Origin: Burkholderia pseudomultivorans
GTDB lineage: Bacteria; Pseudomonadota; Gammaproteobacteria; Burkholderiales; Burkholderiaceae
Reading direction: 5' to 3'
Length of the DNA stretch: 64,000 nt
NCBI RefSeq assembly: GCF_902499075.1
Contig: NZ_CABVPP010000027.1
Span: 1-64,000, forward strand
Below, one piece after another: positions 16,593 through 25,910 of this stretch. The notes beneath the pieces are model-generated. The model saw nothing but the letters and a program-made list of their open reading frames with translations, ran no database searches and was not told the DNA's origin. Position 1 is the first letter of the stretch. The number at the start of each line of letters is the position of its first letter. The translations under genes were made by a program, and so were the position numbers.

Positions 16593-16632
16593 CAAGGCCT
16601 GCGCACGGTGCGCGGGCGTCGAGGGAGGCGTG

Positions 16633-17097
16633 ATGATCGTCCGTTGGTTGCTGGCGGCTGTCCATCTGAGTGCATTCGGCGTCGCGTTCGCGGCGATCGC
16701 GGGGCGCAACCGCGCGTTGCGCCGGCTGATCGCGTCGGCGCAGGCCGCCGATCTGCCGGGCGTGTTCAAGGCCGATGCGGTGTGGGGGCTGTCGGCGCTC
16801 GTGCTGATCGCCACCGGCCTCGCGCGTGCGTTCGGCGGGTTCGAGAAGGGCAGCGCCTATTACCTGCACGAGCCGCTCTTTCACCTGAAGATGACCGCGC
16901 TCGTGCTGATCCTGCTGCTCGAGGTCGTGCCGATGCTCGGGCTGATCCGCTGGCGCGCCGCCGCGCGGCAGCAGCGGATGCCCGATATCGGGCGCGCCCG
17001 CACCTATGTGAGGATCGGCCACTGGCAGGCGATGCTCGTGATCGTCATCGTGTTCGCGGCGTCGGGGATGGCGAGGGGGATTGGCGCGGCCGGCTAG
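16633..17097 (+). CDS. DUF2214 family membrane protein
   Basis: A 154-residue integral membrane protein with four hydrophobic segments (about residues 5-22, 48-66, 84-104, 132-150). It matches the DUF2214 pattern: WLLAAVHLSAFGVAFAAI at the start, FKADAVWGLSALVLIATGLARAF in the middle and a Phe/His-rich turn (YYLHEPLFHLKM). The ATG at 16633 is preferred over a GTG one codon earlier; GAGGG lies upstream. The biochemical function of DUF2214 is unknown. It lies 40 bp after another membrane-protein gene and converges on gudD. Confidence 0.82.
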   Translation: MIVRWLLAAVHLSAFGVAFAAIAGRNRALRRLIASAQAADLPGVFKADAVWGLSALVLIATGLARAFGGFEKGSAYYLHEPLFHLKMTALVLILLLEVVPMLGLIRWRAAARQQRMPDIGRARTYVRIGHWQAMLVIVIVFAASGMARGIGAAG

Positions 17098-17149
17098 GCG
17101 CGGCCGGCCACGCGCAACCGGCGCTCGCGCCATCCGTCCCGCCCCGCCT

Positions 17150-18502
17150 TCACCGCACGAGGCAGGGGCGCTTGTTGTCGAAGGTCCAGCCCGGAATCAG
17201 GTACTGCATCGCCGCCGCGTCGTCGCGCGCGCCGAGCGCATGCTGCTTGTACAGTTCGTGCGCGTGCGCGACCGCATCCATGTCGATGTCGATGCCGAGC
17301 CCCGGCCGCTTCGGCACCTCGACGAGCCCGTTCTCGATCTTCAGCGGTTCGCGCGTCAGCCGCTCGCCGTCCTGCCAGATCCAGTGCGTGTCGATCGCCG
17401 TGACCTTGCCCGGCGCGGCAGCCGCGACATGCGTAAACATCGCGAGCGACACGTCGAAGTGGTTGTTCGAATGCGAGCCCCACGTGAGGCCCCAGTCGCG
17501 ACACATCTGCGCGACGCGCACCGAGCCCTGCATCGTCCAGAAGTGCGGATCCGCGAGCGGGATGTCGACCGCCTGCAGCTGCACCGCGTGCCCCATCTGC
17601 CGCCAGTCGGTCGCGATCATGTTGGTCGCGGTCGGCAGCCCCGTCGCGCGGCGGAACTCGGCCATCACCTCGCGGCCCGAGTAGCCGTTCTCCGCGCCGC
17701 ACGGGTCTTCCGCGTACGCGAGCACGTGATGGAGGTCGCGGCACAGCCGCACGGCTTCGTCGAGCGACCACGCGCCGTTCGGGTCGAGCGTCACGCGCGC
17801 GTCCGGGAAGCGCTCGGCGAGCGCCGTGACGGCGTCGACCTCGCGCGCGCCTTCGAACACGCCGCCTTTCAGCTTGAAGTCGTTGAAGCCGTAGCGCGCA
17901 TGCGCGGCTTCCGCGAGCCGCACGACCGCCTCGGGCGTCAGCGCGGGCTCGTCGCGCACGCGTGTCCAGTCGTCGGTCGCACCACGCCCGTCGCGATAGG
18001 GCAGCGCGGTTTTAGTACGATCGCCGACGTAGAACAGGTAGCCGAGCATCTCGACGCGCTCGCGCTGCTGCCCTTCGCCGAGCAGCGCGGCGACCGGCAC
18101 GCCGAGGTGCTGGCCGAGCAGGTCGAGCAGCGCGGCTTCCAGCGCGGTGACCGCGTGGATCGTCGTGCGCAGGTCGAAGGTCTGCAGCCCGCGGCCGCCC
18201 GCGTCGCGATCCGCGAAGCGGCGGCGCACGTCGTTGAGCACCGCGTGATGGTTGCCGACCGGTTGGCCGACCACGAGCGCACGCGCATCGTCGAGCGTGC
18301 GGCGGATGCTTTCGCCGCCCGGCACTTCGCCGACGCCGGTGCGGCCCGCGCTGTCCTTCAGGATCACGAGGTTGCGGGTGAAGAACGGGCCGTGCGCGCC
18401 GCTCAGGTTGAGCAGCATGCTGTCGTGGCCGGCGACCGGAATCGCTTGCAGGTCGACGATGCGCGGCGTGTCGTGGGAGGGCGGGGCAGTGACGGCGTTC
18501 AT
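17150..18502 (-). CDS. gudD: D-glucarate dehydratase
   Basis: A 450-residue enolase-superfamily enzyme that dehydrates D-glucarate (and L-idarate) to 5-keto-4-deoxy-D-glucarate, the first step of glucarate use. The catalytic KxK is in [11 protein letters not shown]. Metal ligands are in [10 protein letters not shown] and YAEDPCGAE, followed by MIATDWRQM, and the general-base histidine is in [11 protein letters not shown]. Length matches E. coli GudD (446). The start is the ATG at 18502. It is divergent from a FadR-type GntR regulator. The downstream enzyme (keto-deoxy-glucarate dehydratase) and a sugar-acid transporter, normally clustered with it, are absent here. Confidence 0.93.
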   Translation of the reverse strand: MNAVTAPPSHDTPRIVDLQAIPVAGHDSMLLNLSGAHGPFFTRNLVILKDSAGRTGVGEVPGGESIRRTLDDARALVVGQPVGNHHAVLNDVRRRFADRDAGGRGLQTFDLRTTIHAVTALEAALLDLLGQHLGVPVAALLGEGQQRERVEMLGYLFYVGDRTKTALPYRDGRGATDDWTRVRDEPALTPEAVVRLAEAAHARYGFNDFKLKGGVFEGAREVDAVTALAERFPDARVTLDPNGAWSLDEAVRLCRDLHHVLAYAEDPCGAENGYSGREVMAEFRRATGLPTATNMIATDWRQMGHAVQLQAVDIPLADPHFWTMQGSVRVAQMCRDWGLTWGSHSNNHFDVSLAMFTHVAAAAPGKVTAIDTHWIWQDGERLTREPLKIENGLVEVPKRPGLGIDIDMDAVAHAHELYKQHALGARDDAAAMQYLIPGWTFDNKRPCLVR

Positions 18503-18874
18503 GGCGGCGATGACGATAGAGTGGGCGGCGCCGTGCGGCAAAAGCTTTGCCGCGCGCGGCAGGAGGTGCGATCATTCGACAACCGACGTGCGCGGTCGCT
18601 CACCGGCATGTCGACTGCAACCCCGGATGGCGGGGCGATACGTTCGATGCCGGCTTCCAGTCCGACCGCAACACGCGATGCGCGTATTCCGGCCGTGCGC
18701 GAAGCCCGGGACCGGTGCAAGCGGGACTGCGTTCGCACCGGCCGACAGGAGACAAATACAGCGATCATCAGTCGTCGGATGACTTGTGACGCAGTATAAT
18801 GAAACATCGGCTTTCGCTCAAACCCCGCGTAAACCCTCGGCTCACATTAGATCATTCAAAAAGGAACCGGCCTC
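18503..18874. other. Divergent regulatory region, gudD / GntR regulator
   Basis: The 372-bp region contains no gene. It holds the operator and promoter listed at 18766-18800, and AAAAAGGAACC before the regulator ATG. The gudD promoter must lie in the left half, but no clear hexamers were found. Confidence 0.5.
18766..18800 (+). promoter_or_regulatory. Promoter and palindromic operator of the GntR regulator
   Basis: A consensus TATAAT sits at 18795-18800. Upstream, AGTCGTC-G-GATGACT (18770-18784) is a 15-bp palindrome with one mismatch per half, placed over the -35 position. It is preceded by CAT, making the 11-mer CATCAGTCGTC at 18766-18776. The same 11-mer recurs downstream of the regulator gene (19645-19655). 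Both are probably binding sites of the FadR-type regulator, implying autoregulation and control of gudD. Confidence 0.55.
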
Positions 18875-19636
18875 ATGTCCGTGCCAACGCTTCCCGCAGC
18901 GCCGCGCCGTCGCGCGCGCAGCCTCGCACAAGATGTCGTCGACGCGCTGACCGCGCAGATCGAAAACGGCACGCTGCGTCCTGGCGACAAGCTGCCGACC
19001 GAAACCGAAGTGATGGCGGCGCAGGGCGTGAGCCGCACGGTCGTGCGCGAGGCGATCTCGCGGATGCAGGCGAGCGGCCTGATCGAGACGCGGCACGGCA
19101 TCGGCAGCTTCGTGCTGGAGCCGTCGCGCCGCCAGGCGCTCGGCATCGATCCCGCGACGATCACGACGCTGCGCGACGTGCTCGCGGTGCTGGAACTGCG
19201 CATCAGCCTCGAAAGCGAATGTGCGAGCCTCGCCGCGCAGCGCGCGAACGACGCCGATCTCGCCGCACTGCGCCGCGCGCTCGACGCGATTGCGGCGGGG
19301 GCCGGCGGCGGCCGCGACACCGCGCAGCTCGACTACCAGTTCCACCTGCAGATCGCGCAGTCGACCGGCAACCGCTATTTCGTCGACATCATGACGCAGC
19401 TCGGCACGTCGATCATTCCGCGCACGCGCGTGAATTCCGCGCGTTTCGCCGGCGACGACCTCGAGCGTTACGTCGGCCGGCTGAATCACGAGCACGAGGA
19501 CATCTACGAGGCGATCGCGCGCCACGATCCCGAGGCTGCGCGCGCCGCGATGCGCACGCACCTGACCAACAGCCGCGAACGGCTGCGCCGGGCGCACGAG
19601 GCGGCCGAGGCGGAGCGCGATACGCAGGCGACATGA
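18875..19636 (+). CDS. FadR-subfamily GntR transcriptional regulator
   Basis: A 253-residue regulator. The N-terminal winged HTH is at about residues 14-80 (LAQDVVDALTAQIENGTLRPGDKLPTE, then VSRTVVREAISRMQASGLIE). The FCD ligand domain is at about 98-235, with metal-site histidines in LDYQFHLQIAQSTGN and LNHEHEDIYEAI, then MRTHLTNS. The FadR/FCD class in this setting usually responds to sugar acids or their breakdown products, and the divergent gudD supports glucarate control. Two copies of a likely operator flank the gene. The glucarate assignment is inferred from context. Confidence 0.88.
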   Translation: MSVPTLPAAPRRRARSLAQDVVDALTAQIENGTLRPGDKLPTETEVMAAQGVSRTVVREAISRMQASGLIETRHGIGSFVLEPSRRQALGIDPATITTLRDVLAVLELRISLESECASLAAQRANDADLAALRRALDAIAAGAGGGRDTAQLDYQFHLQIAQSTGNRYFVDIMTQLGTSIIPRTRVNSARFAGDDLERYVGRLNHEHEDIYEAIARHDPEAARAAMRTHLTNSRERLRRAHEAAEAERDTQAT

Positions 19637-19644
19637 CGCGATAA

Positions 19645-19662
19645 CATCAGTCGTCATATAAC
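19645..19662 (+). promoter_or_regulatory. Second copy of regulator site with no gene behind it
   Basis: CATCAGTCGTC (19645-19655) exactly repeats the 11-mer in front of the GntR gene and is followed by TATAAC (19657-19662), a good -10 match. On the plus strand nothing is encoded for the next 5 kb; the next gene is antiparallel and ends at 19838. It looks like the regulated promoter of an operon that is no longer here. Confidence 0.5.
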
Positions 19663-19837
19663 ATAGGCGGGCAATTCTCGATCGATCACGCGGCGGGGCG
19701 ACGGCGAGACGCACATGGCCGGCATCCGATGCGCGCCGCGCCGCCGGCTTGCCGGAACGGCGCCGTACTTCGCGGGCCGGCCGGCCCGGCCGGCGTGAAC
19801 GCCGCCGGCCGCCTCATCGCTTTTCGCGCGCGTCCGC

Positions 19838-20986
19838 TCAACCTCCCTTCGTCACGATCGTCTTCCAGGTGCCGCCCTTCACCTGATACAGCGTCGACAT
19901 CCCGCTCTTCAGCGAGCCGTCGTTCGCAAAGGAGATGCGGCCCGTGATGCCCTCGAAGTCGACCTTCTTCAGCGCCGGGCGATAGACCTTCGGATCGGTC
20001 GAGCCGGCCGCCTGCATCGCCTTGATCGCGGCCCAGGTCGCGTCGTAGCCGAACTGCGCGTACGACAGCACGTCCACGCCGAAGCGCTTCCTGAACCGCT
20101 GCTCGAAATCCTTGCCCTGCGGCAGCTCGTCGAGCGGGCGCCCGTACTCCCACGCCATCGCGCCTTCCGCGGCCGGGCCGGCGATCTTGATGAACTCGTT
20201 GTCCTTCACGCCGCCGCCGCCGACGAACTGCGCGTTCAGCCCGAGCTGGCGCATCTGCTTGATGAAGTTCGCGGCGAGCGAGTCGAGGCCGCCGAAGAAG
20301 ATCAGGTCGGGGTTCTTGCCCTTCAGGCTCGTGATCTGCGCGCGGAAGTCGACCGCCTGGTTGCTGGTGAACTCGCGGCCGATGATGGTGCCGCCGGCGG
20401 CCTTCACCGCCTTCTCGAACTCGTCGGCCTCGCCCTGGCCGAACGCGGTGCGGTCGTCGATGATCGCGATGCGCTTCGCCTTCGTCACGTCGACCGCGTA
20501 CTTGCCCGCGTTGCCCGCGTTCTGGCCGTCGGTCGCGATCACCATGAACATGTTGGCGAGCCCGCGCGACGTGAGCGTGGGGTTGGTTGCGGCCGGATCG
20601 ATCACCGGGATGCCGGCCTTGTCGTAGACGACCGAGGCCGGAATCGTCGTGCCCGAGTTGAAATGACCGATCACCACCGACACGTTCTGGTCGACGAGCG
20701 CCTGCGCCGCCTGCACGCCGATGCGCGGGTCGGCCTGGTCGTCCTGCACGACCAGGTTGAAGTGCGCGGGCTTGCCGGCGATCTGCACCTTCTGCGCGAC
20801 GGCGTCGTCGAGCGCGAGCTGGACGCCGTTCTGCAGGTCCTTGCCGTAGCCGGCGTTCACGCCGGTGAGCGGTGCGGCGAAGCCGACCTTCACGACGGTC
20901 TCGTCGGCGGCCTGGGCGGCCTGCTGCGCGAAGAGGGCAAGCGCGGATGCAATCGACACGGACAACAGCGAATGACGGAATTTCAT
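19838..20986 (-). CDS. Branched-chain amino acid ABC transporter substrate-binding protein
   Basis: A 382-residue periplasmic binding protein of the LivJ/LivK type. A signal peptide (about residues 1-27, ending QQAAQAAD) precedes VVKVGFAAPLTGVNAGYGKDLQNG. The ligand loop VVIGHFNSGTTIPASVVYDKAGIPVIDPAATNP follows. The ATG at 20986 has AGAGGA seven bases upstream. The matching permease and ATPase genes (livHMGF) are not adjacent, so this is an orphan binding protein that must work with a transporter elsewhere. Ligand specificity is not readable. Confidence 0.9.
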   Translation of the reverse strand: MKFRHSLLSVSIASALALFAQQAAQAADETVVKVGFAAPLTGVNAGYGKDLQNGVQLALDDAVAQKVQIAGKPAHFNLVVQDDQADPRIGVQAAQALVDQNVSVVIGHFNSGTTIPASVVYDKAGIPVIDPAATNPTLTSRGLANMFMVIATDGQNAGNAGKYAVDVTKAKRIAIIDDRTAFGQGEADEFEKAVKAAGGTIIGREFTSNQAVDFRAQITSLKGKNPDLIFFGGLDSLAANFIKQMRQLGLNAQFVGGGGVKDNEFIKIAGPAAEGAMAWEYGRPLDELPQGKDFEQRFRKRFGVDVLSYAQFGYDATWAAIKAMQAAGSTDPKVYRPALKKVDFEGITGRISFANDGSLKSGMSTLYQVKGGTWKTIVTKGG

Positions 20987-21335
20987 GTTCGATCCTCTTG
21001 TTCGACACCAGCGGTGGGTAGCGCACGCGGCCGGGCGCGTGCGGTGGGCGGGCGGTTCGACCGCTTCTCGGTATCGGGCGGGGAGGCCGGCATGATGCTT
21101 CTCGGAAGCTGCCCCCGTCAGGCTCGTCGGCGAGCCCCGATCGCCTCGATATATAGGTCGCCGATATGCGTGGGTCTTGGCTGTTTGCCGCGCATTCGAT
21201 GCGGATTTGCGCATAGCTTCCGCGCGTGCGCGGGCGGCCGGTATCGGGAGTTTCCCGCCGCGAAAGGGCGGGGAAAGGCGGCAGTCGGGAAAGGCGTGCG
21301 GCGCAGCCCGCCGGGGCCGCGCCGCGTCGTCGCCG
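20987..21335. other. Intergenic region between binding protein and phospholipase C
   Basis: 349 bp without a gene. On the minus strand a TATATA at 21155-21150 could be the -10 of the binding-protein promoter, leaving a leader of roughly 160 nt. An imperfect hairpin TTTCCCGCC / GGCGGGGAAA (21251-21276) lies below the 3' end of the phospholipase gene and may end its transcript, although it lacks a T-run. Confidence 0.4.
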
Positions 21336-23489
21336 TCAGTCCGACGACATGGACGACGATTCGGACAGGGCGTCCGGGGCCGCGTCGAGATCGTGCGCGG
21401 ACGCGCTCGTGCGGATCAGCGGGTCGCTCATGCTCGGGCGGCCGGTTTCGACGTGGCCGGCGAAGCGGCGCAGGAAGCCGAGCAGCCGGCCGTCGCTGAC
21501 GGTCAGGTCGTACCAGCCGTGACTGCTGCGCAGATCCCAGTAGTCGTCGACCTGCGCGCCCGGCGCGAGCTCGAAGGTGCGCGCGGCGCCGTGGCCGTAC
21601 GCGTTCGCGACCTTGAGCCGCACCGTCTTGTGGCCGCGGTTCATCAGGCGCAGCGTGATGTTGCCGTTCGCGACGTCGTACCCGTAGATCACCTCGGGGT
21701 TCACGCTCGCGTCGCCGATGCCGGTCGCGAACGGGCCGCGGAAGCGGCAGTAGAAGCCGTTCGGGCCGTACACGTCGAGATCGTACAGGCCGAGCGAGGC
21801 CGCGGCGCTCCACGTGTCGGCGAGTCGCTTGCCGGCTTCGACCGTGTAGGTCCACGGGCCGTCGAGACGGTTGCGCGACTGCACCTGGAATGCCGCGCCC
21901 ACGCGGCCGGTATTCGCGAAGCTGAGCCGGAACGGGCCGTTGGGCGTGTCGACGCGGCCGTGCACGAACAGTTCGTACGGCAGCGCGCGCGCCGGGCGCA
22001 GCCCGGCTTCCTGTTTCGGCAGCGTCTGCAGCAGCGGCGGCACCGGGATGTAGTCGGGATGGCGCAGGCGATCGGGCGGCGCGTAGCCGCTCGTGTCGGG
22101 CAGCGTCGGCACGCCGGCGTCGGCCGTCGCGAAGTCGAATGCGGACGTCAGGTCGCCGCACACCGCGCGCCGCCACGGCGACACGTTGGCGGCCGGCGCA
22201 CCGAAACGCGCCTCGAGGAATTGCAGCAGCGACGTGTGATCGAAGGTCTGCGAGCACACCCAGCCGCCCTTGGTCCACGGCGACACGACGAGCATCGGCA
22301 CGCGCGGCCCGAGCCCGTACGGACCGGCCATGTGCGTCGCGTCGCCGGGGAACACCTCGTTGGTCGTCGCGACCGTCGACAGCCCGTTGTCGCGCGACTG
22401 CGGCGCGAACGGCGGCGGCACGTGGTCGAAGAAGCCGTCGTTCTCGTCGTAGGTGATGAACAGCGCGGTCTTGCTCCATACGTCCGGGTTCGACACGAGC
22501 GTCTGCAGTACCTGCTCGATGTACCACGCGCCGTAGTTCGCGGGCCAGTTCGGATGCTCGGAATACGCCTCCGGCGCGCAGATCCACGACACCTGCGGCA
22601 GCGTGCCGTTCTTCACGTCCTGCTGCAGCACGTCGAACAGCGTGCCGCCGGCGCTGATATTGGTGCCCGTGCGCGCCTTGTCGTACAGCGGCGTGCCGGG
22701 CAGCGCGGTGCGGTACTGGTTGAAGTAGAGCAGCGAGTTGTCGCCGTAGTTGCCGATGTACGGGTTCTGCGTCCAGCCCCACGAGCCGTTCGCGTCGAGC
22801 CCCGTGCCGACGTCCTGGTAGATCTTCCACGACACGCCGGCCTGTTCGAGCACTTCCGGATAGGTCGTCCAGCCGTAGCCCTTTTCCTCGTTGCCGAGCA
22901 CCGGGCCGCCGCCCGCGCCGTCGTTGCCGACGTAGCCGGTCCACATGTAGTAGCGGTTCGGGTCGGTCGAGCTCGGGATCGCGCAGTGGTACGCGTCGCA
23001 GATCGTGAACGCGTCGGCGAGCTGGTAGTGGAACGGGATGTCGTCGCGCTTCAGGTAGGCCATCGTCGTGGTGCCCTTGTTCGGCACCCACTGGTCGTAG
23101 CGGCCCTTGTTCCATGCGGCATGCATGTCCTGCCAGCCGTGCGGCAGGTCCTGCAGGAACTGCAGCCCGAGCTTGTCCGCGCCCGGATGGAACGGCAGCA
23201 CCTCGGCCGGGCCGACCGGCTGATGGAACACCGACTTGCCGTTCGCGAGGCGCAGCGGGCGCGGATCGCCGAAGCCGCGCACGCCGCGCAGCGTGCCGAA
23301 GTAATGGTCGAACGAGCGATTCTCCTGCATCAGGATCACGATGTGTTCGATGTCGCGGATCGTGCCGGTACGGCGGTTCGCGGGAATCGCAAGCGCATCG
23401 CGGATCACGGGCGGGAACAGGTTCAGCGCGGCGGCGCCGGCAGTGCCGGCGGCGACGCGCAGGAAGTCACGACGGTTCGATCGGGTCAT
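21336..23489 (-). CDS. plcN: Phosphocholine-type phospholipase C, Tat-exported
   Basis: A 717-residue secreted phosphoesterase of the bacterial phospholipase C family, which cleaves phosphatidylcholine and related lipids. The N-terminus is a twin-arginine signal (SNRRDFLRVAAGTAGAAAL), so it is exported folded. The catalytic metal/threonine region is HIVILMQENRSFDHYFGTL (about residues 48-66). Further family motifs are FITYDENDGFFDHV and GLGPRVPMLVVSPWTKGG. Two C-terminal DUF756-like beta domains follow after about residue 500. Length matches Pseudomonas PlcN/PlcH (about 690-730). Haemolytic versus non-haemolytic class cannot be fixed here; the symbol is by closest resemblance. Confidence 0.88.
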   Translation of the reverse strand: MTRSNRRDFLRVAAGTAGAAALNLFPPVIRDALAIPANRRTGTIRDIEHIVILMQENRSFDHYFGTLRGVRGFGDPRPLRLANGKSVFHQPVGPAEVLPFHPGADKLGLQFLQDLPHGWQDMHAAWNKGRYDQWVPNKGTTTMAYLKRDDIPFHYQLADAFTICDAYHCAIPSSTDPNRYYMWTGYVGNDGAGGGPVLGNEEKGYGWTTYPEVLEQAGVSWKIYQDVGTGLDANGSWGWTQNPYIGNYGDNSLLYFNQYRTALPGTPLYDKARTGTNISAGGTLFDVLQQDVKNGTLPQVSWICAPEAYSEHPNWPANYGAWYIEQVLQTLVSNPDVWSKTALFITYDENDGFFDHVPPPFAPQSRDNGLSTVATTNEVFPGDATHMAGPYGLGPRVPMLVVSPWTKGGWVCSQTFDHTSLLQFLEARFGAPAANVSPWRRAVCGDLTSAFDFATADAGVPTLPDTSGYAPPDRLRHPDYIPVPPLLQTLPKQEAGLRPARALPYELFVHGRVDTPNGPFRLSFANTGRVGAAFQVQSRNRLDGPWTYTVEAGKRLADTWSAAASLGLYDLDVYGPNGFYCRFRGPFATGIGDASVNPEVIYGYDVANGNITLRLMNRGHKTVRLKVANAYGHGAARTFELAPGAQVDDYWDLRSSHGWYDLTVSDGRLLGFLRRFAGHVETGRPSMSDPLIRTSASAHDLDAAPDALSESSSMSSD

Positions 23490-23770
23490 GGTCGTTATCG
23501 TGCGGTAAAGGAGGGAGCCGATTGGCGGGACCTGCGGGAATGGACGCGCCCGCGACGCAGGATGCGGCTGCGCCGGGTCGTGCCGCCGCGAGCATAGCGA
23601 GGATTCGGTGTCATTCATGTGAAGTCCGAAAACGTTTGCAGCGGCGGGCAGGCGCGGTTTTTGTCGACGTTTCGGCATGGCGGCGGCCCGTCGGCCGCGC
23701 GAGGCGGGCGGGGGAGCGGGGCGGGATAAGGGGGGCGCGCGACGGCGGCGCGCGGCACGGCGCGGACGCG

Positions 23771-24631
23771 TCAGGCGTCGGTCACCCACGCGCCGAACCA
23801 TTCGCTCGGGCGGGCGATTTCGTCCTGCGCGGCGACGAGTTCGAGTTCGTAGCGGCGCGCGTCGTAGGTGGCCTTGACGACCGCGTGCACGGCCGCGAGC
23901 GTGTGCTCGAACGCGGCGCGCACCGAGTCGCCGCGCAGCCGGCGCGCGACGAAGATCGCGCTGGTGAGGTCGCCGACGCCGACCGGATGGCGCGGAAACG
24001 CATACAGCGGCCGCTGGCCGATCCATGCCTCGGTTTCGGTGACGGCGAGCATGTTGAAGCGGTCGGCGGGGCTGTTGCGGTCGTGCAGGTGCTTGACGAG
24101 GATGATCTGCGGGCCGCGGCGGATCAGCGTGCGGCACGCGTCGACGGCTTCGGCCACGGTCTCGATGCGCCGCCCGGCGAGCTTCTGCAGCTCGGTGTGG
24201 TTCGGCGACATGCCGTCCGCAAGCGTCGGCATTTCGTGGACGATGAATTCCTCGACGCCGGGCTCGGGCCGGATGCCGCCCGTCTGGCCCATCGCCGGAT
24301 CGCAGAAGTACCACGCGTTCGGGTTCATCGCCTTCACCGCGCGCACGATGTCGACCGTCGCGCGCGCCTGCGCCGGCGAGCCGACGAAGCCGGACAGCAC
24401 CGCGTCGCAGCGCTTGAGCGCGCCGATCGCCGCGATGCCGTCGACGAGCTGCTCCATCTTCGCGGCGTCGATCGCGCTGCCCGCCCAGTGGCCGTACTGC
24501 ATGTGATTCGACAGCTGGACGGTGTTGAGCGGCCAGACGTTGACGCCGAGGCGCTGCATCGGGAACACGGCCGCGCTGTTGCCGGCATGGCCGTAGATGA
24601 CGTGCGACTGAATGCTGAGGACGTTTTTCAT
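23771..24631 (-). CDS. pdxY: Pyridoxal kinase
   Basis: A 286-residue PfkB-fold kinase of the vitamin B6 salvage pathway, phosphorylating pyridoxal to pyridoxal 5'-phosphate. It opens [43 protein letters not shown], the classic PdxY N-terminus. Other family signatures are [25 protein letters not shown] and the catalytic loop region [15 protein letters not shown]. Length equals E. coli PdxY (287). It is divergent from an exported hydrolase gene and 281 bp downstream of the phospholipase start. Confidence 0.95.
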   Translation of the reverse strand: MKNVLSIQSHVIYGHAGNSAAVFPMQRLGVNVWPLNTVQLSNHMQYGHWAGSAIDAAKMEQLVDGIAAIGALKRCDAVLSGFVGSPAQARATVDIVRAVKAMNPNAWYFCDPAMGQTGGIRPEPGVEEFIVHEMPTLADGMSPNHTELQKLAGRRIETVAEAVDACRTLIRRGPQIILVKHLHDRNSPADRFNMLAVTETEAWIGQRPLYAFPRHPVGVGDLTSAIFVARRLRGDSVRAAFEHTLAAVHAVVKATYDARRYELELVAAQDEIARPSEWFGAWVTDA

Positions 24632-24806
24632 GGGAATTCGCCTGCACGCGTTTCAGGGGTCACGTCACACGATACCCGAGTTCGTCGCGCGCGCGGAAGT
24701 CGCGCCGGCCCGGGTGTTGCGCGGCGTCGTCAGCGCCGGGCGCGTAGAATCGCGGGGCGCGGCGCCGATCGGCTGCCCGCGAGCGTCTTCAATTACCGTG
24801 ACCGTC

Positions 24807-25871
24807 ATGATTCCGATCTGCAAGATGTTGTCCGTCGTGCGCGCCGCGCTGCTCGGCGCGGGCGTTGCCGTCGCCTGCGCCGCGACGCCCGCGGGGGCGG
24901 CCGCGCCGGCTGCCGCCGGCAACGACGGGCCCGAGTATGGCCCGCGCCTGGAAGGCTTCACCTATCCGGCGCCCGTGCACCGCTACGCGTTCACGTCGCA
25001 GCGCGACACGCTCGAGATGATGTACATGGACGTGCAGCCGGCGCACCCGAACGGCCGCACCGTCGTGCTGCTGCACGGCAAGAATTTCTGCGCGGGCACC
25101 TGGGAAGACACGATCGGCGTGCTGAGCCGCGCCGGCTACCGCGTGATCGCGCCGGACCAGATCGGCTTCTGCAAGTCGTCGAAGCCCGAGCGCTACCAGT
25201 ACAGCTTCCAGCAGCTTGCGCGCAATACGCATGCGCTGCTCGAATCGATCGGCGTGAAGTCGGCGACGATCGTCGGCCACTCGACCGGCGGGATGCTCGC
25301 GATGCGCTACGCGCTGATGTATCCGAAGGCGACCGAGCAGCTCGTGCTCGTGAACCCGATCGGCCTGGAGGACTGGAAGGCGCTCGGCGTGCCGCCGCTG
25401 TCGGTCGACTACTGGTATGCGCGCGAGCTGAAGACAACGGCGGACGGGATTCGCCGCTACGAACAGTCGACCTACTACGCGGGCAAGTGGTCGCCGTCGT
25501 ACGAGCGCTGGGTGCAGATGCTCGCGGGGATGTACCGCGGCCCCGGCCGCGACATCGTCGCGTGGAACTCCGCGCTGATCTACGACATGATCCTCACGCA
25601 GCCGGTCGTCTACGAGCTCGGCGCAATCCGCGTGCCGACGCTGCTGCTGATCGGCGACAAGGACACGACCGCGATCGGCAAGGACGTGTCGCCGCCCGAC
25701 GTGCACGCGAAGCTCGGCCACTATCCGGAGCTCGCGAAGCGCACGCAGGCCGCGATTCCCGGTGCGCAGCTGGTCGAATTCCCGACGCTCGGGCATGCGC
25801 CGCAGATCCAGGATCCGGACGCGTTCCACAAGGCGCTGCTCGACGGGCTGGAGGCCGTGCATCCGCAGTGA
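24807..25871 (+). CDS. Exported alpha/beta hydrolase
   Basis: A 354-residue hydrolase with an Ala-rich signal peptide (about residues 1-33). The alpha/beta-hydrolase landmarks are the oxyanion strand TVVLLHGKNFCAGTWED, the nucleophile elbow GHSTGGML, an acidic residue in LLLIGDKDTTAIGK and the catalytic histidine in PTLGHAPQIQD. The triad is therefore complete and the enzyme should be an esterase or related hydrolase acting in the periplasm. The substrate is unknown. I chose the ATG at 24807; an ATG six codons later would also leave a good signal peptide. Confidence 0.88.
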   Translation: MIPICKMLSVVRAALLGAGVAVACAATPAGAAAPAAAGNDGPEYGPRLEGFTYPAPVHRYAFTSQRDTLEMMYMDVQPAHPNGRTVVLLHGKNFCAGTWEDTIGVLSRAGYRVIAPDQIGFCKSSKPERYQYSFQQLARNTHALLESIGVKSATIVGHSTGGMLAMRYALMYPKATEQLVLVNPIGLEDWKALGVPPLSVDYWYARELKTTADGIRRYEQSTYYAGKWSPSYERWVQMLAGMYRGPGRDIVAWNSALIYDMILTQPVVYELGAIRVPTLLLIGDKDTTAIGKDVSPPDVHAKLGHYPELAKRTQAAIPGAQLVEFPTLGHAPQIQDPDAFHKALLDGLEAVHPQ

Positions 25872-25910
25872 CGCGGCGCCGCTGCGCGACGCGCGGCGGC
25901 GGCCTGGCCG

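Noticed and set aside
18875-19636. Regulator at 18875 as FadR of fatty acid metabolism
   Set aside because: FCD-domain metal histidines and the divergent glucarate dehydratase point to sugar-acid control; no fatty acid genes are nearby.
21177-23597. Long plus-strand frame of about 800 codons opposite phospholipase C
   Set aside because: It mirrors the codon positions of plcN and has composition typical of antisense frames; no motif was found.
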